A stretch of DNA of 64,000 nt from an uncultured Clostridia bacterium (GTDB taxonomy: Bacteria > Bacillota > Clostridia > Christensenellales > Borkfalkiaceae): contig CANRHB010000006.1 of the NCBI GenBank assembly GCA_947630325.1, positions 1 to 64,000 of the forward strand, given 5' to 3'. Below the pieces are notes generated by a model. That model ran no database searches. It was given only the letters and a program-made list of their open reading frames with translations, and was not told where the DNA came from. Position numbers and translations under genes: made by a program. Below, in pieces: positions 8,790-16,476 of this stretch; position 1 is the first letter of the stretch, and each line of letters opens with the position of its first letter.

Positions 8790-9863
8790 TTAATTGATCT
8801 CCTTATAGGCGAGGAAGAGCGCCAAATTGACCGCCTGTTTGGTGATCGCGTTCCTGTCTCCTTTTAAGAGATATTCGAACACTCTCACCCGTTCGCGGGT
8901 GCCGACCGCAAGAAAGCAGGTCCCGGGGGGAGTGCCCGAGCCGTCCGATTCGGGCCCCGCGATCCCCGTCGTTGCCACGGCGACGTCGCAATTCCCCGTT
9001 TTGAGGAGCCCCGCCGCCATCTCATAGGCGGTATCTTCGGACACCGCGCCCTTCGACTTCAACGTATATTCGGAGACCCCCAGCCGCTCCGCTTTTGCCT
9101 CGTTCGCGTAGGTATTGAGCCCTTCGAAGAACACTTTGCTTGCCCCGGGGTTGGAGACGATGGCCTCCCCCACGCCGCCGCCCGTAAAGGATTCGGCGGT
9201 GGAGATCTTGAGGCGGTGAAGTTTTAGGGCCTCAAACAGCCTCTCCCCCACCGTGACGTCCTCCATGGCATAGAGATATTTTTCGAGCGCGGAGGCGAGG
9301 ATGCGCACCGCCTCGTCCACCTCCACTTTGGGGGTGGAGGAATGATACACGACCTCGATCCTGCCCACGCCGTATTCTTCGCTCGTGTGCACCATGACCC
9401 GCGCGCCCGAGAGGCTCACTTCCTCCACGGCGGCAAGCACCTCTTCGGGAGGCGCAAGCACCGTCTTTAAGACCACGCGGAAAAAAGACTGCCCCCGCCG
9501 CTTGTCCACGGCAGGCACCACATCGCTTGCAACGAGTTTCGCCCCCTCCCCGTCCGCGGCAATGAGGGCGATGAGGCACTCCTCCGTCTCGAGCAGAGCG
9601 TCTGCGAATTTGCCGCCGACCGCCCCTTCGATCCCCTCTTTCACGGCGGAAAGGAGCACCCCGTCGCAGATGACGAACACTCCGTCGCACTCCCCTTTGA
9701 GCCGTTTGAGGGCAAGCGGGAGGGCGGCGGGATCGTCATAGGGAAGCAGGACGATCTCGTCGAGGCACACTCCGCCCGAGAGCAAGGCGTCCGCAACGGC
9801 TTGGAAACCAACGGACAGCACCCCTTGGCGGATATTTCGAAGCACGAGCGCGGAAAATTTCAT
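8790..9863 (-). CDS. cinA: CinA-like protein with divergent N-terminal domain
   Basis: CinA proteins remove the amide from nicotinamide mononucleotide through a C-terminal PncC domain. That domain is intact here, with TAESFTGGG (222-230) and ATTGIAGP (297-304), in a 357-residue product. The N-terminal half occupies the place of the usual molybdopterin-binding-like domain (COG1058), but I cannot find its GGLGPTxDD motif; the matching stretch reads [13 protein letters not shown] (65-77). That half may have lost its pyrophosphatase activity. The start at 9863 is chosen over an upstream frame opening because it sits one base past the pgsA stop and opens with family-like sequence. The position before recA is the classical one. 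Confidence 0.85.
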   Translation of the reverse strand: MKFSALVLRNIRQGVLSVGFQAVADALLSGGVCLDEIVLLPYDDPAALPLALKRLKGECDGVFVICDGVLLSAVKEGIEGAVGGKFADALLETEECLIALIAADGEGAKLVASDVVPAVDKRRGQSFFRVVLKTVLAPPEEVLAAVEEVSLSGARVMVHTSEEYGVGRIEVVYHSSTPKVEVDEAVRILASALEKYLYAMEDVTVGERLFEALKLHRLKISTAESFTGGGVGEAIVSNPGASKVFFEGLNTYANEAKAERLGVSEYTLKSKGAVSEDTAYEMAAGLLKTGNCDVAVATTGIAGPESDGSGTPPGTCFLAVGTRERVRVFEYLLKGDRNAITKQAVNLALFLAYKEIN

Positions 9864-9864
9864 T

Positions 9865-10464
9865 TTATGCCCCTTCTTTGAGCACCTTGCGGTTGCCGAG
9901 GATATAGTTGATCCCCGAGAGCACCGCAAGCAATGTGGAGATCGCCAAGAGGACAAAGCCGATGACGGCGGCGATCTGCCCCGCGGCAATGTCCACAAAG
10001 GAGGAATCTATGATGAGCACGGCGAGGGCAACATCCTGCGTCACCGTCTTGAGTTTTCCGTAAATGTCGGCGGCGAGCACGATCTTCCGTTCGGCGGCGA
10101 CCATGCGGAAGCCGCTTATGATGAGCTCTCTGCCCAAAATGATCGCCGTGCAGATGCCCGCGCAGAGCAGACCCCAGCCCGCGAGATATTGCGTTTCGAA
10201 CACGGTGGGAATGGCAAGGAGCAGAATGAGCGCCGTGGAGACGAGCACTTTATCGGCAATGGGGTCGAGAAATTTCCCCAAATTGGTGACGAGGTGGCGT
10301 TTGCGCGCGATGTAGCCGTCCAAAAAGTCGGTACAGGCGGCAATGCTGAACACGATCCCCGCGATGAGGAAGTTATAGGGCAACACGCCGTCCAAACAAA
10401 AGAGGACAGCGAACACGGGGATGAGGCAAATTCGTGAGAGAGTGATCTTGTTGGGTAAATTCAT
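9865..10464 (-). CDS. pgsA: CDP-diacylglycerol-glycerol-3-phosphate 3-phosphatidyltransferase
   Basis: This membrane enzyme makes phosphatidylglycerol phosphate from CDP-diacylglycerol and glycerol-3-phosphate. The 199-residue product carries the CDP-alcohol phosphatidyltransferase signature, with D46, D49, G50, R54, G63, D67 and D71 in place, and several hydrophobic segments. The ATG at 10464 overlaps the rimO stop in an ATGA, so the two genes are translationally coupled. cinA begins one base after its stop. The assignment to PgsA rather than another CDP-alcohol transferase rests on the conserved place between rimO and cinA. Confidence 0.95.
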   Translation of the reverse strand: MNLPNKITLSRICLIPVFAVLFCLDGVLPYNFLIAGIVFSIAACTDFLDGYIARKRHLVTNLGKFLDPIADKVLVSTALILLLAIPTVFETQYLAGWGLLCAGICTAIILGRELIISGFRMVAAERKIVLAADIYGKLKTVTQDVALAVLIIDSSFVDIAAGQIAAVIGFVLLAISTLLAVLSGINYILGNRKVLKEGA

Positions 10465-11789
10465 ATTTCTCCTTTTTCTGCGGCCGAACCGCCGCATGTG
10501 CCGTACAGATCGTATGCGCCCGTGCGGGAAATGCGCACTTCATAGCGCTTGCCCTCCTCCGCCTTTTCGGCGGTGAAGAAGCAACAGCCGTCGATTTCGG
10601 GGGCTTGAAAGAACGTCCGCCCCACAAAACAGCCCTTTTCATAGTCGATGCCGTCGCAGAGAGTTTCCACCGTCTTTCCTTCGAACGTGCGCAAATAGGC
10701 GGCCGAAATTTTCTCCTGCGCCGCATACAGTTCCCGCACCCTCCTCTTTTTGGTGGAGGGATGCACCTGCCCTTTCATGCCGAAGGCGACCGTCTCGGGT
10801 TCGCGGGAGTAGGCAAAGAACCCGCAGTTGGTAAGTTTCGCCTCTTCGAGGAAGGAGAGCAGATGTCTGTGCTGCTCCTCCGTTTCTCCCGGGAAGCCCG
10901 CGATAAAGGTGGAACGTATTGCGATCTGCGGAATTTCTCTGCGCAGTTTTTGTATGAGAGCGAGATATTCGGTCCTGCTCCCCTTTCGCCCCATGCGTCT
11001 TAAAATTTCGTCGTCCGCATGTTGGAGGGGGATGTCGAGATACTTCAAAATTTTGGGCTCGTCCCGCACCTCGGCGATGAGTTCGTCCGTGATCTTCTCG
11101 GGATAGCAATATAAAAGCCGAATGCGCTTGATGTTTTCGAGCGCGGACAGCCTCTTGAGGAGGGGAACGAACAAATTCTCCCCGCCGTCCTCGCCATAGC
11201 GGGTGGTGTCCTGCGCGACGAGGATAAGTTCCTCCGTCTCCCCGAGTGAACGCGCCTCCTCCTCGAGTGCGGCCATGGGATAGGAGAGATACTTCCCTCT
11301 GATCTTGGGAATGAGGCAGTAGGTGCAATGGTTGGAGCACCCCTCCGCGATCTTGAGATATTTATAGTGCGCAGGAGTGGAGACGAGCCGCTCTCTTTGC
11401 GAGTTCCCCCTCCCCACGGCGTTCACCCGCTCCCCCGCATACGCCCTTTCGAGGGCAGGGAAGAGTTCGCTTGCGTCCGAGATTCCCAAAAAGACGTCCG
11501 CCTCGGTAAGGGCGGGATAGAGTTCTTTGATGAATTTTTGGGGCAGGCACCCCGCAACGACGATTTTTTCCAATTTCCCCGTGCGGTAACCGTTTCCCTC
11601 GAGCACCGTCTCAATGGCCTCCTGCCTTGCGGCGTTCAAAAAGGCGCACGTATTGACAACGAGGACCTGCGCGTTCTCCAAATCATCGGTAACGGGGCAT
11701 CCGTGCGCGCGGATTTCCCCGAGGATGCGCTCTCCGTCCACGCGGTTTTTGTCGCACCCCAAAGAGATCATGCCGAAAACTTTGTTCAT
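10461..11789 (-). CDS. rimO: Ribosomal protein S12 methylthiotransferase RimO
   Basis: RimO is a radical-SAM enzyme that adds a methylthio group to an aspartate of ribosomal protein S12. The 442-residue protein starts with SLGCDKNRVDGE, a RimO hallmark that separates it from the tRNA enzyme MiaB. The N-terminal cluster cysteines are C12, C49 and C82. The radical-SAM cluster is C152-x3-C156-x2-C159, followed by LIPKIRG. A TRAM-like domain forms the C-terminus. The gene follows ftsK by 11 bases and its TGA overlaps the pgsA ATG. Confidence 0.96.
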   Translation of the reverse strand: MNKVFGMISLGCDKNRVDGERILGEIRAHGCPVTDDLENAQVLVVNTCAFLNAARQEAIETVLEGNGYRTGKLEKIVVAGCLPQKFIKELYPALTEADVFLGISDASELFPALERAYAGERVNAVGRGNSQRERLVSTPAHYKYLKIAEGCSNHCTYCLIPKIRGKYLSYPMAALEEEARSLGETEELILVAQDTTRYGEDGGENLFVPLLKRLSALENIKRIRLLYCYPEKITDELIAEVRDEPKILKYLDIPLQHADDEILRRMGRKGSRTEYLALIQKLRREIPQIAIRSTFIAGFPGETEEQHRHLLSFLEEAKLTNCGFFAYSREPETVAFGMKGQVHPSTKKRRVRELYAAQEKISAAYLRTFEGKTVETLCDGIDYEKGCFVGRTFFQAPEIDGCCFFTAEKAEEGKRYEVRISRTGAYDLYGTCGGSAAEKGEI

Positions 11790-11800
11790 ATTTTATCTTT

Positions 11801-14800
11801 TTAGTCGAGCGGCCCGTACTTGCTCTCGAATTCTTCCTTGGTAAGGAGCACGGTGCGCGCCTTTGCCTTGCCGTCGAAGGGAGAGATGTAGCCCATGAGT
11901 TCCATCCATTCGATAATCTTGCCCGCATGGTTGTAGCCGATAGAGCACTTGCGCTGGATGAGGGAGATGGACGCCTGTCCGAGTTTTACCACCATGCGGA
12001 GTGCGCGGACGTACTCGGGATTGGCGTTCCCGTCCTCGGGGCTGTCCATGTCGCCGTCGTCCTGATCCGCCGATTGGGTGTTGTTGATGAAGTCGGCGAC
12101 CGCGGGGTCAAAATAGGCCTCGTTGTTCGCCTTGATGTCCTCGATGACCGCCTGAACCTCGGCCGAGCTCAGGAACGCGCCCTGCACGCGCAGGCAGTTG
12201 AACATGCCCTCGGTGCGGTAGAGCATATCGCCGTTACCGAGGAGTTTCTGCGCGCCCGATTCATCCAAAATGGTGCGGCTGTCCACTTCCTGGATGACGC
12301 GGAAGGCCATACGGGTGGGCAGGTTCCCCTTGATGACGCCCGTGATGACGTCCACGGAGGGACGCTGGGTGGCGATGACGAGGTGGATGCCCGCCGCCCT
12401 CGCCTTTTGGGTGAGCCGCTGGATGCGCTCTTCGATGTCCTTCTTTGCGACCGCCATGAGGTCGGCAAGTTCGTCCACGACGATCACGATCTTGGGCAGT
12501 TTCTGCTCGTCTGGGGTAAGGTTATGGTTGTATTCGTCGAGTTCGCGCACGACGACCCCCGAGCGCGTCTTTTGCTCGAAGAGCTCATACCGCCGCTCCA
12601 TCTCCTTGATCGCCCAGTTGAGGGCGGTCACCGCCTTCTGTGCGTCGGCGATGATCTCGTTGATCATGAGGTGGGGAAGTCCGTCATAGATGGCAAACTC
12701 CACCTTTTTGGGGTCGATGAGGATGATGCGCAGATCTTCGGGGGAATACTTGCACAAGAGGCTTATCAGCATGGCGTTGAGGCACACCGACTTGCCCGAG
12801 CCCGTGGCGCCCGCCACGAGAATGTGTTTCATCTTGGTGATGTTCCCGCACACGCACCTTCCTTCGAGGTCCTTGCCGATGGCAAAGGTGAGCGCGCCGG
12901 GCTTATCCTTCATGAACTCCTCCGATTGGAGGATGGAGCGCACGCCCACGATGGCGCGGTTCTTGTTGGGCACCTCGATGGAGATAAAGCCCGATTCGTT
13001 GTTGGAATACATATTCACGCCGTCGCGCGCATGGAGGCGCATCGCAACGTCGTCATCCTTTTTTGTGACCATTGACACGGAGATGTTGTGGGGAATATTG
13101 ATGTCGTACCGCGTGACCGAAGGCCCGACCGCGACCCGCATGACTTCCACATCCATGCGGAACCCCGCAAGCGTATCGATGATCGTCTGTGTATTCTGTT
13201 CGATCTCCTCTCTGTCGACCGTGACGCTCTCGTCGTATTGGTGGAAAATGCCGACGGAGGGGTGATTGTAGGGACGGTAAACGTGTCTTTCGGGCTTGGG
13301 CGCGGGCGTTGCGGGAACGGGGTGCGTCTCCTCCCGCCTTGTACGGATGGGTTCGCGCACGGGCACGGGCTCGGGATCGGGTTCGTCGTCGTCGAACATG
13401 TCGGCGCGGGACAGCCCTCCCGGCACGCGGCTCTCTCCCGCGTCCTCTTCGAAAAGGTCCTCCCTTCCGAACGCGCGGTCGGAGCTCTCGTCCTGCTCTT
13501 CTCTGCCGAAGGTACGCTCCCCTCTTCCGAGGTCCTCGCCGAAGGAGTTCTCTCTTCCGAAGGTGCGGTCGCCCTCTCTTCCGAAACCACGGTCGTCATC
13601 TCTTCCGAAACCGCGGTCGCGGGGCTCTTCACCGAAAGCGCCCAACCCGCGTTCGGAACTTCCCGATCCGCGTTCGGAACTTCCCAATCCACGGTCGGAA
13701 CTTCCCAATCCACGGTCGGAACTTCCCGATCCACGGTCGGAGCTTCCCAAATTGCGGTCGCCGCCGAGGTTGCCGCGGTCGACGCTGAAAAGGCTCCGAA
13801 GAGGGTCTCTTCCCTGCGCGGGGGCAGACTCGGTCACGGGGACGGTGCGCGGTTCGCTCTTCACGGGCTCGGGCAGGGGGTCGACGCTCGCCCTGCGCAG
13901 ATCGCTCTTCACGGGCTCGGCAATTTCGGGCTCCTCCTCGATGTCGTCCACGTTGGGGGCGGAGGAAAATTCCTCGTAAGGCACGTCGCTGTCGTAAAAG
14001 CCGTGATTTTCCTGGATCACAGGGTCGTCGGGCGCCTTATAGGAGGGAAGGCGGGAATAGTTGAGGTCGGCGGCGGGACTTTGGGCGCGCTGTTCCACGA
14101 TCTTGCGCGGCATGGCGGGGCGCTCCGTCTGCTCCGCATACCGTTCGGTGTACTTGGGCGGCTCGGGCGCATTGTAGTTATTGTTGTTGTTGGCGGGCGC
14201 GCTGTAATTGGAGACGGGAGCCGAACGCCGCTCAAAGCCCATGGGGATCTCCCGCGGGTTCGCGCGGGAGGGCGAGTCGTCGGGCTCTACACTGCTCCTG
14301 CGCCTTCTCGTATTGTAGCGGGAATCTTTATCGAAAATGGGGTTATTGCGGTAGCTGGCCGCGGGATCGGTGCCATAGAGGATGTCCATGGAATCGACGG
14401 GCGCGGACTGTTGCATGGGCGGGGTATAGCGGTCGAAATTTTCCATATAGGGCGCGTTATACGTCCCTCCCCTGCTCTGAGGCTGTTCATAGCGCGGTTG
14501 CTCATAGCGAGGTTGTTCATAGCGCGGTTGTTCGTACCTCGGCTGTTCATATCGCGGTTGTTCATATCTCGGCTCTTCATAGCGAGGCTGTTGCGCGTAA
14601 GGCTGTTCGGAGGGCTGTGCATAGCGGGGGGCGGGCTCCTCCTTAGGCGGTTGCACGGGTTTGGGCGTCGCTTTCTCCACCGTCTGTCCGCGGGGCGCGC
14701 GCTCCTTTTTGAGTTTTTCCCTGATCGGGGACGCCCAGAGGAAAAAGAACGCGGCAAGCGCGATGAGAAGAGAAAAGACGAGGTATGCGCCGACCTTGGA

Positions 14801-15259
14801 GAGAAGGGCCTGGACGGGCCACACAATGATCCCGAACACGACGCCTCCCCCCGTCGCGTCCGCAACGGAGGCGCTTGCGGCGTTCCAACAGCCGCCGAGG
14901 TATTCGCCGAAGCCGCCGCCGAGATAGCGCGCGCTCGTTGCGAGGTGCACCACCAAAAAGACGGAGACAAGCACCGCCATCGTCAAAAGTACCCGTTTTC
15001 CCGCAAAGCCCTTTCTGCCCGAGATCATTCTCAGCGATAGAAGAACGCAGAACACAAGGAAGGGATAGATGAAATAACCGAAGATCCCCATGAGAAAGGC
15101 GGTGATGGCAACGCCGATCTCTCCGAGCATATAAGAACCGAAAGCAGATATTGCAAGCAGGGCAATGGAGAACAGCAAAATCGTCATGCCGAAAGTCTCC
15201 CGCGTAATGACGGAAGCCTTGTCCTTTGATTTTTCCTCTCCGCGACCGTAACCGTTCAA
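11801..15259 (-). CDS. ftsK: FtsK/SpoIIIE DNA translocase with long repetitive linker
   Basis: FtsK pumps chromosomal DNA through the division septum. About four N-terminal membrane helices (to about residue 180) anchor it. A linker of about 480 residues follows. The C-terminal motor has Walker A GATGSGKS near residue 815, the IDPKKVEF block, Walker B VIVVDELADLM, and a gamma winged-helix domain. With about 1150 residues it is longer than the usual 750-900. The excess is low-complexity linker with PRYEQ pentads and DRGxGSS units. I prefer a TTG start at 15259: a GGAGGAGG site lies 7 bases upstream, while the in-frame ATG at 15304 has no ribosome site and falls at the expected transcription start of the promoter at 15310-15338. 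It leads the operon that ends with recA. Confidence 0.93.
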   Translation of the reverse strand: MNGYGRGEEKSKDKASVITRETFGMTILLFSIALLAISAFGSYMLGEIGVAITAFLMGIFGYFIYPFLVFCVLLSLRMISGRKGFAGKRVLLTMAVLVSVFLVVHLATSARYLGGGFGEYLGGCWNAASASVADATGGGVVFGIIVWPVQALLSKVGAYLVFSLLIALAAFFFLWASPIREKLKKERAPRGQTVEKATPKPVQPPKEEPAPRYAQPSEQPYAQQPRYEEPRYEQPRYEQPRYEQPRYEQPRYEQPRYEQPQSRGGTYNAPYMENFDRYTPPMQQSAPVDSMDILYGTDPAASYRNNPIFDKDSRYNTRRRRSSVEPDDSPSRANPREIPMGFERRSAPVSNYSAPANNNNNYNAPEPPKYTERYAEQTERPAMPRKIVEQRAQSPAADLNYSRLPSYKAPDDPVIQENHGFYDSDVPYEEFSSAPNVDDIEEEPEIAEPVKSDLRRASVDPLPEPVKSEPRTVPVTESAPAQGRDPLRSLFSVDRGNLGGDRNLGSSDRGSGSSDRGLGSSDRGLGSSERGSGSSERGLGAFGEEPRDRGFGRDDDRGFGREGDRTFGRENSFGEDLGRGERTFGREEQDESSDRAFGREDLFEEDAGESRVPGGLSRADMFDDDEPDPEPVPVREPIRTRREETHPVPATPAPKPERHVYRPYNHPSVGIFHQYDESVTVDREEIEQNTQTIIDTLAGFRMDVEVMRVAVGPSVTRYDINIPHNISVSMVTKKDDDVAMRLHARDGVNMYSNNESGFISIEVPNKNRAIVGVRSILQSEEFMKDKPGALTFAIGKDLEGRCVCGNITKMKHILVAGATGSGKSVCLNAMLISLLCKYSPEDLRIILIDPKKVEFAIYDGLPHLMINEIIADAQKAVTALNWAIKEMERRYELFEQKTRSGVVVRELDEYNHNLTPDEQKLPKIVIVVDELADLMAVAKKDIEERIQRLTQKARAAGIHLVIATQRPSVDVITGVIKGNLPTRMAFRVIQEVDSRTILDESGAQKLLGNGDMLYRTEGMFNCLRVQGAFLSSAEVQAVIEDIKANNEAYFDPAVADFINNTQSADQDDGDMDSPEDGNANPEYVRALRMVVKLGQASISLIQRKCSIGYNHAGKIIEWMELMGYISPFDGKAKARTVLLTKEEFESKYGPLD
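13570..13765 (-). repeat. Coding tandem repeat, DRG-x-GSS units, in ftsK
   Basis: About eight short degenerate units encode a Ser/Asp/Arg/Gly-rich stretch of the FtsK linker, most of the form SSDRGLG or SSERGSG. It is in frame, with no stops. Confidence 0.8.
14480..14590 (-). repeat. Coding tandem repeat, PRYEQ pentads, in ftsK
   Basis: Seven consecutive 15-base units encode PRYEQ/PRYEE pentads in the FtsK linker. The DNA units differ mostly at silent positions, as expected for slippage-prone low-complexity coding DNA. Confidence 0.8.
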
Positions 15260-15309
15260 AACATTTCCTCCTCCCCCAACATCAGGGGGGCGATGATTTC
15301 TCATGGTAC

Positions 15310-15338
15310 ATTATAGCATTTTCGGTTGAACTTTTCAA
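15310..15338 (-). promoter_or_regulatory. Sigma-A promoter of the ftsK-recA operon
   Basis: Minus-strand TTGAAA (15333-15338) and TATAAT (15310-15315) are separated by 17 bases. Transcription would begin near 15303, which supports the TTG start at 15259. Confidence 0.75.
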
Positions 15339-15431
15339 CAATATAAAGGGAGAAAATTAAATTCTGTCCCGAAATTTTTGTCCGCGCCCAAAAAAAGTTT
15401 CCCCATTCCCCCAAAAAAGAGCATAAAAAAA

Positions 15432-15474
15432 CTTGCGGCGCCGCCACATGCAAAGCATGAGGCGGCGCCGCAAG
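15432..15474 (-). terminator. Terminator of spo0A
   Basis: A perfect 14-bp GC stem (15432-15445 with 15461-15474), with a further CATG pairing inside the loop, is followed on the minus strand by seven T residues. It lies 17 bases past the spo0A stop. Confidence 0.9.
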
Positions 15475-15491
15475 CCCCCCTTGTTTCCCCC

Positions 15492-16253
15492 CTATACCAT
15501 GTTTTCGAGGAGCAGTTTATCGGCCACGAGCGCGATGAATTCGCTGTTGGTGGGTTTTTCGGTACCGATGTACACGCGCGCGCCGAAAATGGCGTTCACC
15601 GCGTCGATCCTTCCCCTGTTCCAGGCCACTTCGATGGCGTGGCGGATGGCCCTCTCCACCTTGCTTGCCGTGGTGTTATATTTTTCTCCGATGACGGGAT
15701 ACAGCCCCTTCGTCACGTTGTTGATCACGTGCGGGTCTGCGACCGCCATCTTGATCCCCTCGCGGAGATAGTTATACCCCTTGATATGGGGCGGGATGCC
15801 GATGGAGATGAAGATCCCCGAAATGCGCTCGTCGAGGGACCCCGCGCGGCGGCGTTCCACGCTCTCGTGCACGGTGAGCAGATCCTCCCCGCCGATCTCC
15901 GCAACGCGGTCGGCGACCACTTCCGCCGAGACGGGCTTCATGAGGTAGTACCGCGCGCCGAGCGCAATGGCGCGGTTGATGATCTTGTCGTCAGAAAAGT
16001 TCCCCATTACGATAAATTCGGACTTTCTCCCCTCTTTTTTCACCGCCTCCATCACGTTGAAGCCGTCTAAATTCTTCAAAAGAAGGCTGAGCACGATCAC
16101 GGCGGGATTGTGATTTTTGATGAGTTCCAATGCCTCCGCGCCGTCGTCTGCAACGCCGCACACCTTGATCCCCTCGCGCGCGGACAACGCCGTTTTCAAC
16201 TCATTTGCAAACCCCGCATTACTCTCGAGTACGAGCACGGATAATTGTTTCAT
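15492..16253 (-). CDS. spo0A: Spo0A-type regulator lacking the phospho-acceptor aspartate
   Basis: This 253-residue protein is colinear with Spo0A: a CheY-like receiver (about 1-120) and the Spo0A C-terminal DNA-binding domain (about 145-253). The DNA-binding half keeps family hallmarks such as ASKVERAIRHAIEVAW and KPTNSEFIALVADKL. The receiver does not. Position 56, the phosphorylated Asp of Bacillus Spo0A, is Ser (codon AGC, 16088-16086). The acidic pair at 10-11 reads Glu-Ser, and the conserved Thr region reads VMGNFS. The Lys-Pro after beta-5 remains. Phosphorelay activation is therefore unlikely, and dimerisation may be constitutive or set another way. The start at 16253 fits the alignment and a GGGGAAA ribosome site; an upstream in-frame start at 16331 has no support. 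It is a single gene with its own promoter and terminator. Confidence 0.9.
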   Translation of the reverse strand: MKQLSVLVLESNAGFANELKTALSAREGIKVCGVADDGAEALELIKNHNPAVIVLSLLLKNLDGFNVMEAVKKEGRKSEFIVMGNFSDDKIINRAIALGARYYLMKPVSAEVVADRVAEIGGEDLLTVHESVERRRAGSLDERISGIFISIGIPPHIKGYNYLREGIKMAVADPHVINNVTKGLYPVIGEKYNTTASKVERAIRHAIEVAWNRGRIDAVNAIFGARVYIGTEKPTNSEFIALVADKLLLENMV

Positions 16254-16287
16254 ATTGATTTCCCCTTTGCAATGCTTTGCAAGAATG

Positions 16288-16316
16288 ATTGTACTACAAT
16301 ATTTTGTAAATGTAAA
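16288..16316 (-). promoter_or_regulatory. Sigma-A promoter of spo0A
   Basis: Minus-strand TTTACA (16311-16316) lies 17 bases before TACAAT (16288-16293) in an AT-rich stretch, with a leader of about 30 bases to the ATG. Confidence 0.75.
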
Positions 16317-16445
16317 GGGATTTTTGTACAAAAATAAAATAATTTTTTACATAATTCGGTGAATTATGAAAATAAATGCCGAATTCCGTCGAAAAAGAAA
16401 AAAATTTCAGATAAATCGGCGATTTTATCGGGGCAAAGGAGCCTT

Positions 16446-16474
16446 AAAAAACCGCGGGGTTTCCGCGGTTTTTT
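16446..16474 (-). terminator. Terminator of aspS
   Basis: AAAAAACCGCGG (16446-16457) pairs with CCGCGGTTTTTT (16463-16474). The A/T flanks let it work both ways, but it sits just past the aspS stop. Confidence 0.85.
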
Positions 16475-16476
16475 AA

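Noticed and set aside
13088..15040. A 650-codon open frame opposite ftsK with ARLFIARLF-type repeats
   Set aside because: The repeats mirror the PRYEQ-encoding repeats of ftsK on the other strand.
16381..16395. Possible Spo0A-binding box (gtcgaaa) upstream of spo0A
   Set aside because: Only part of the box matches, it is a single copy, and the distance to the promoter is long; not above chance.
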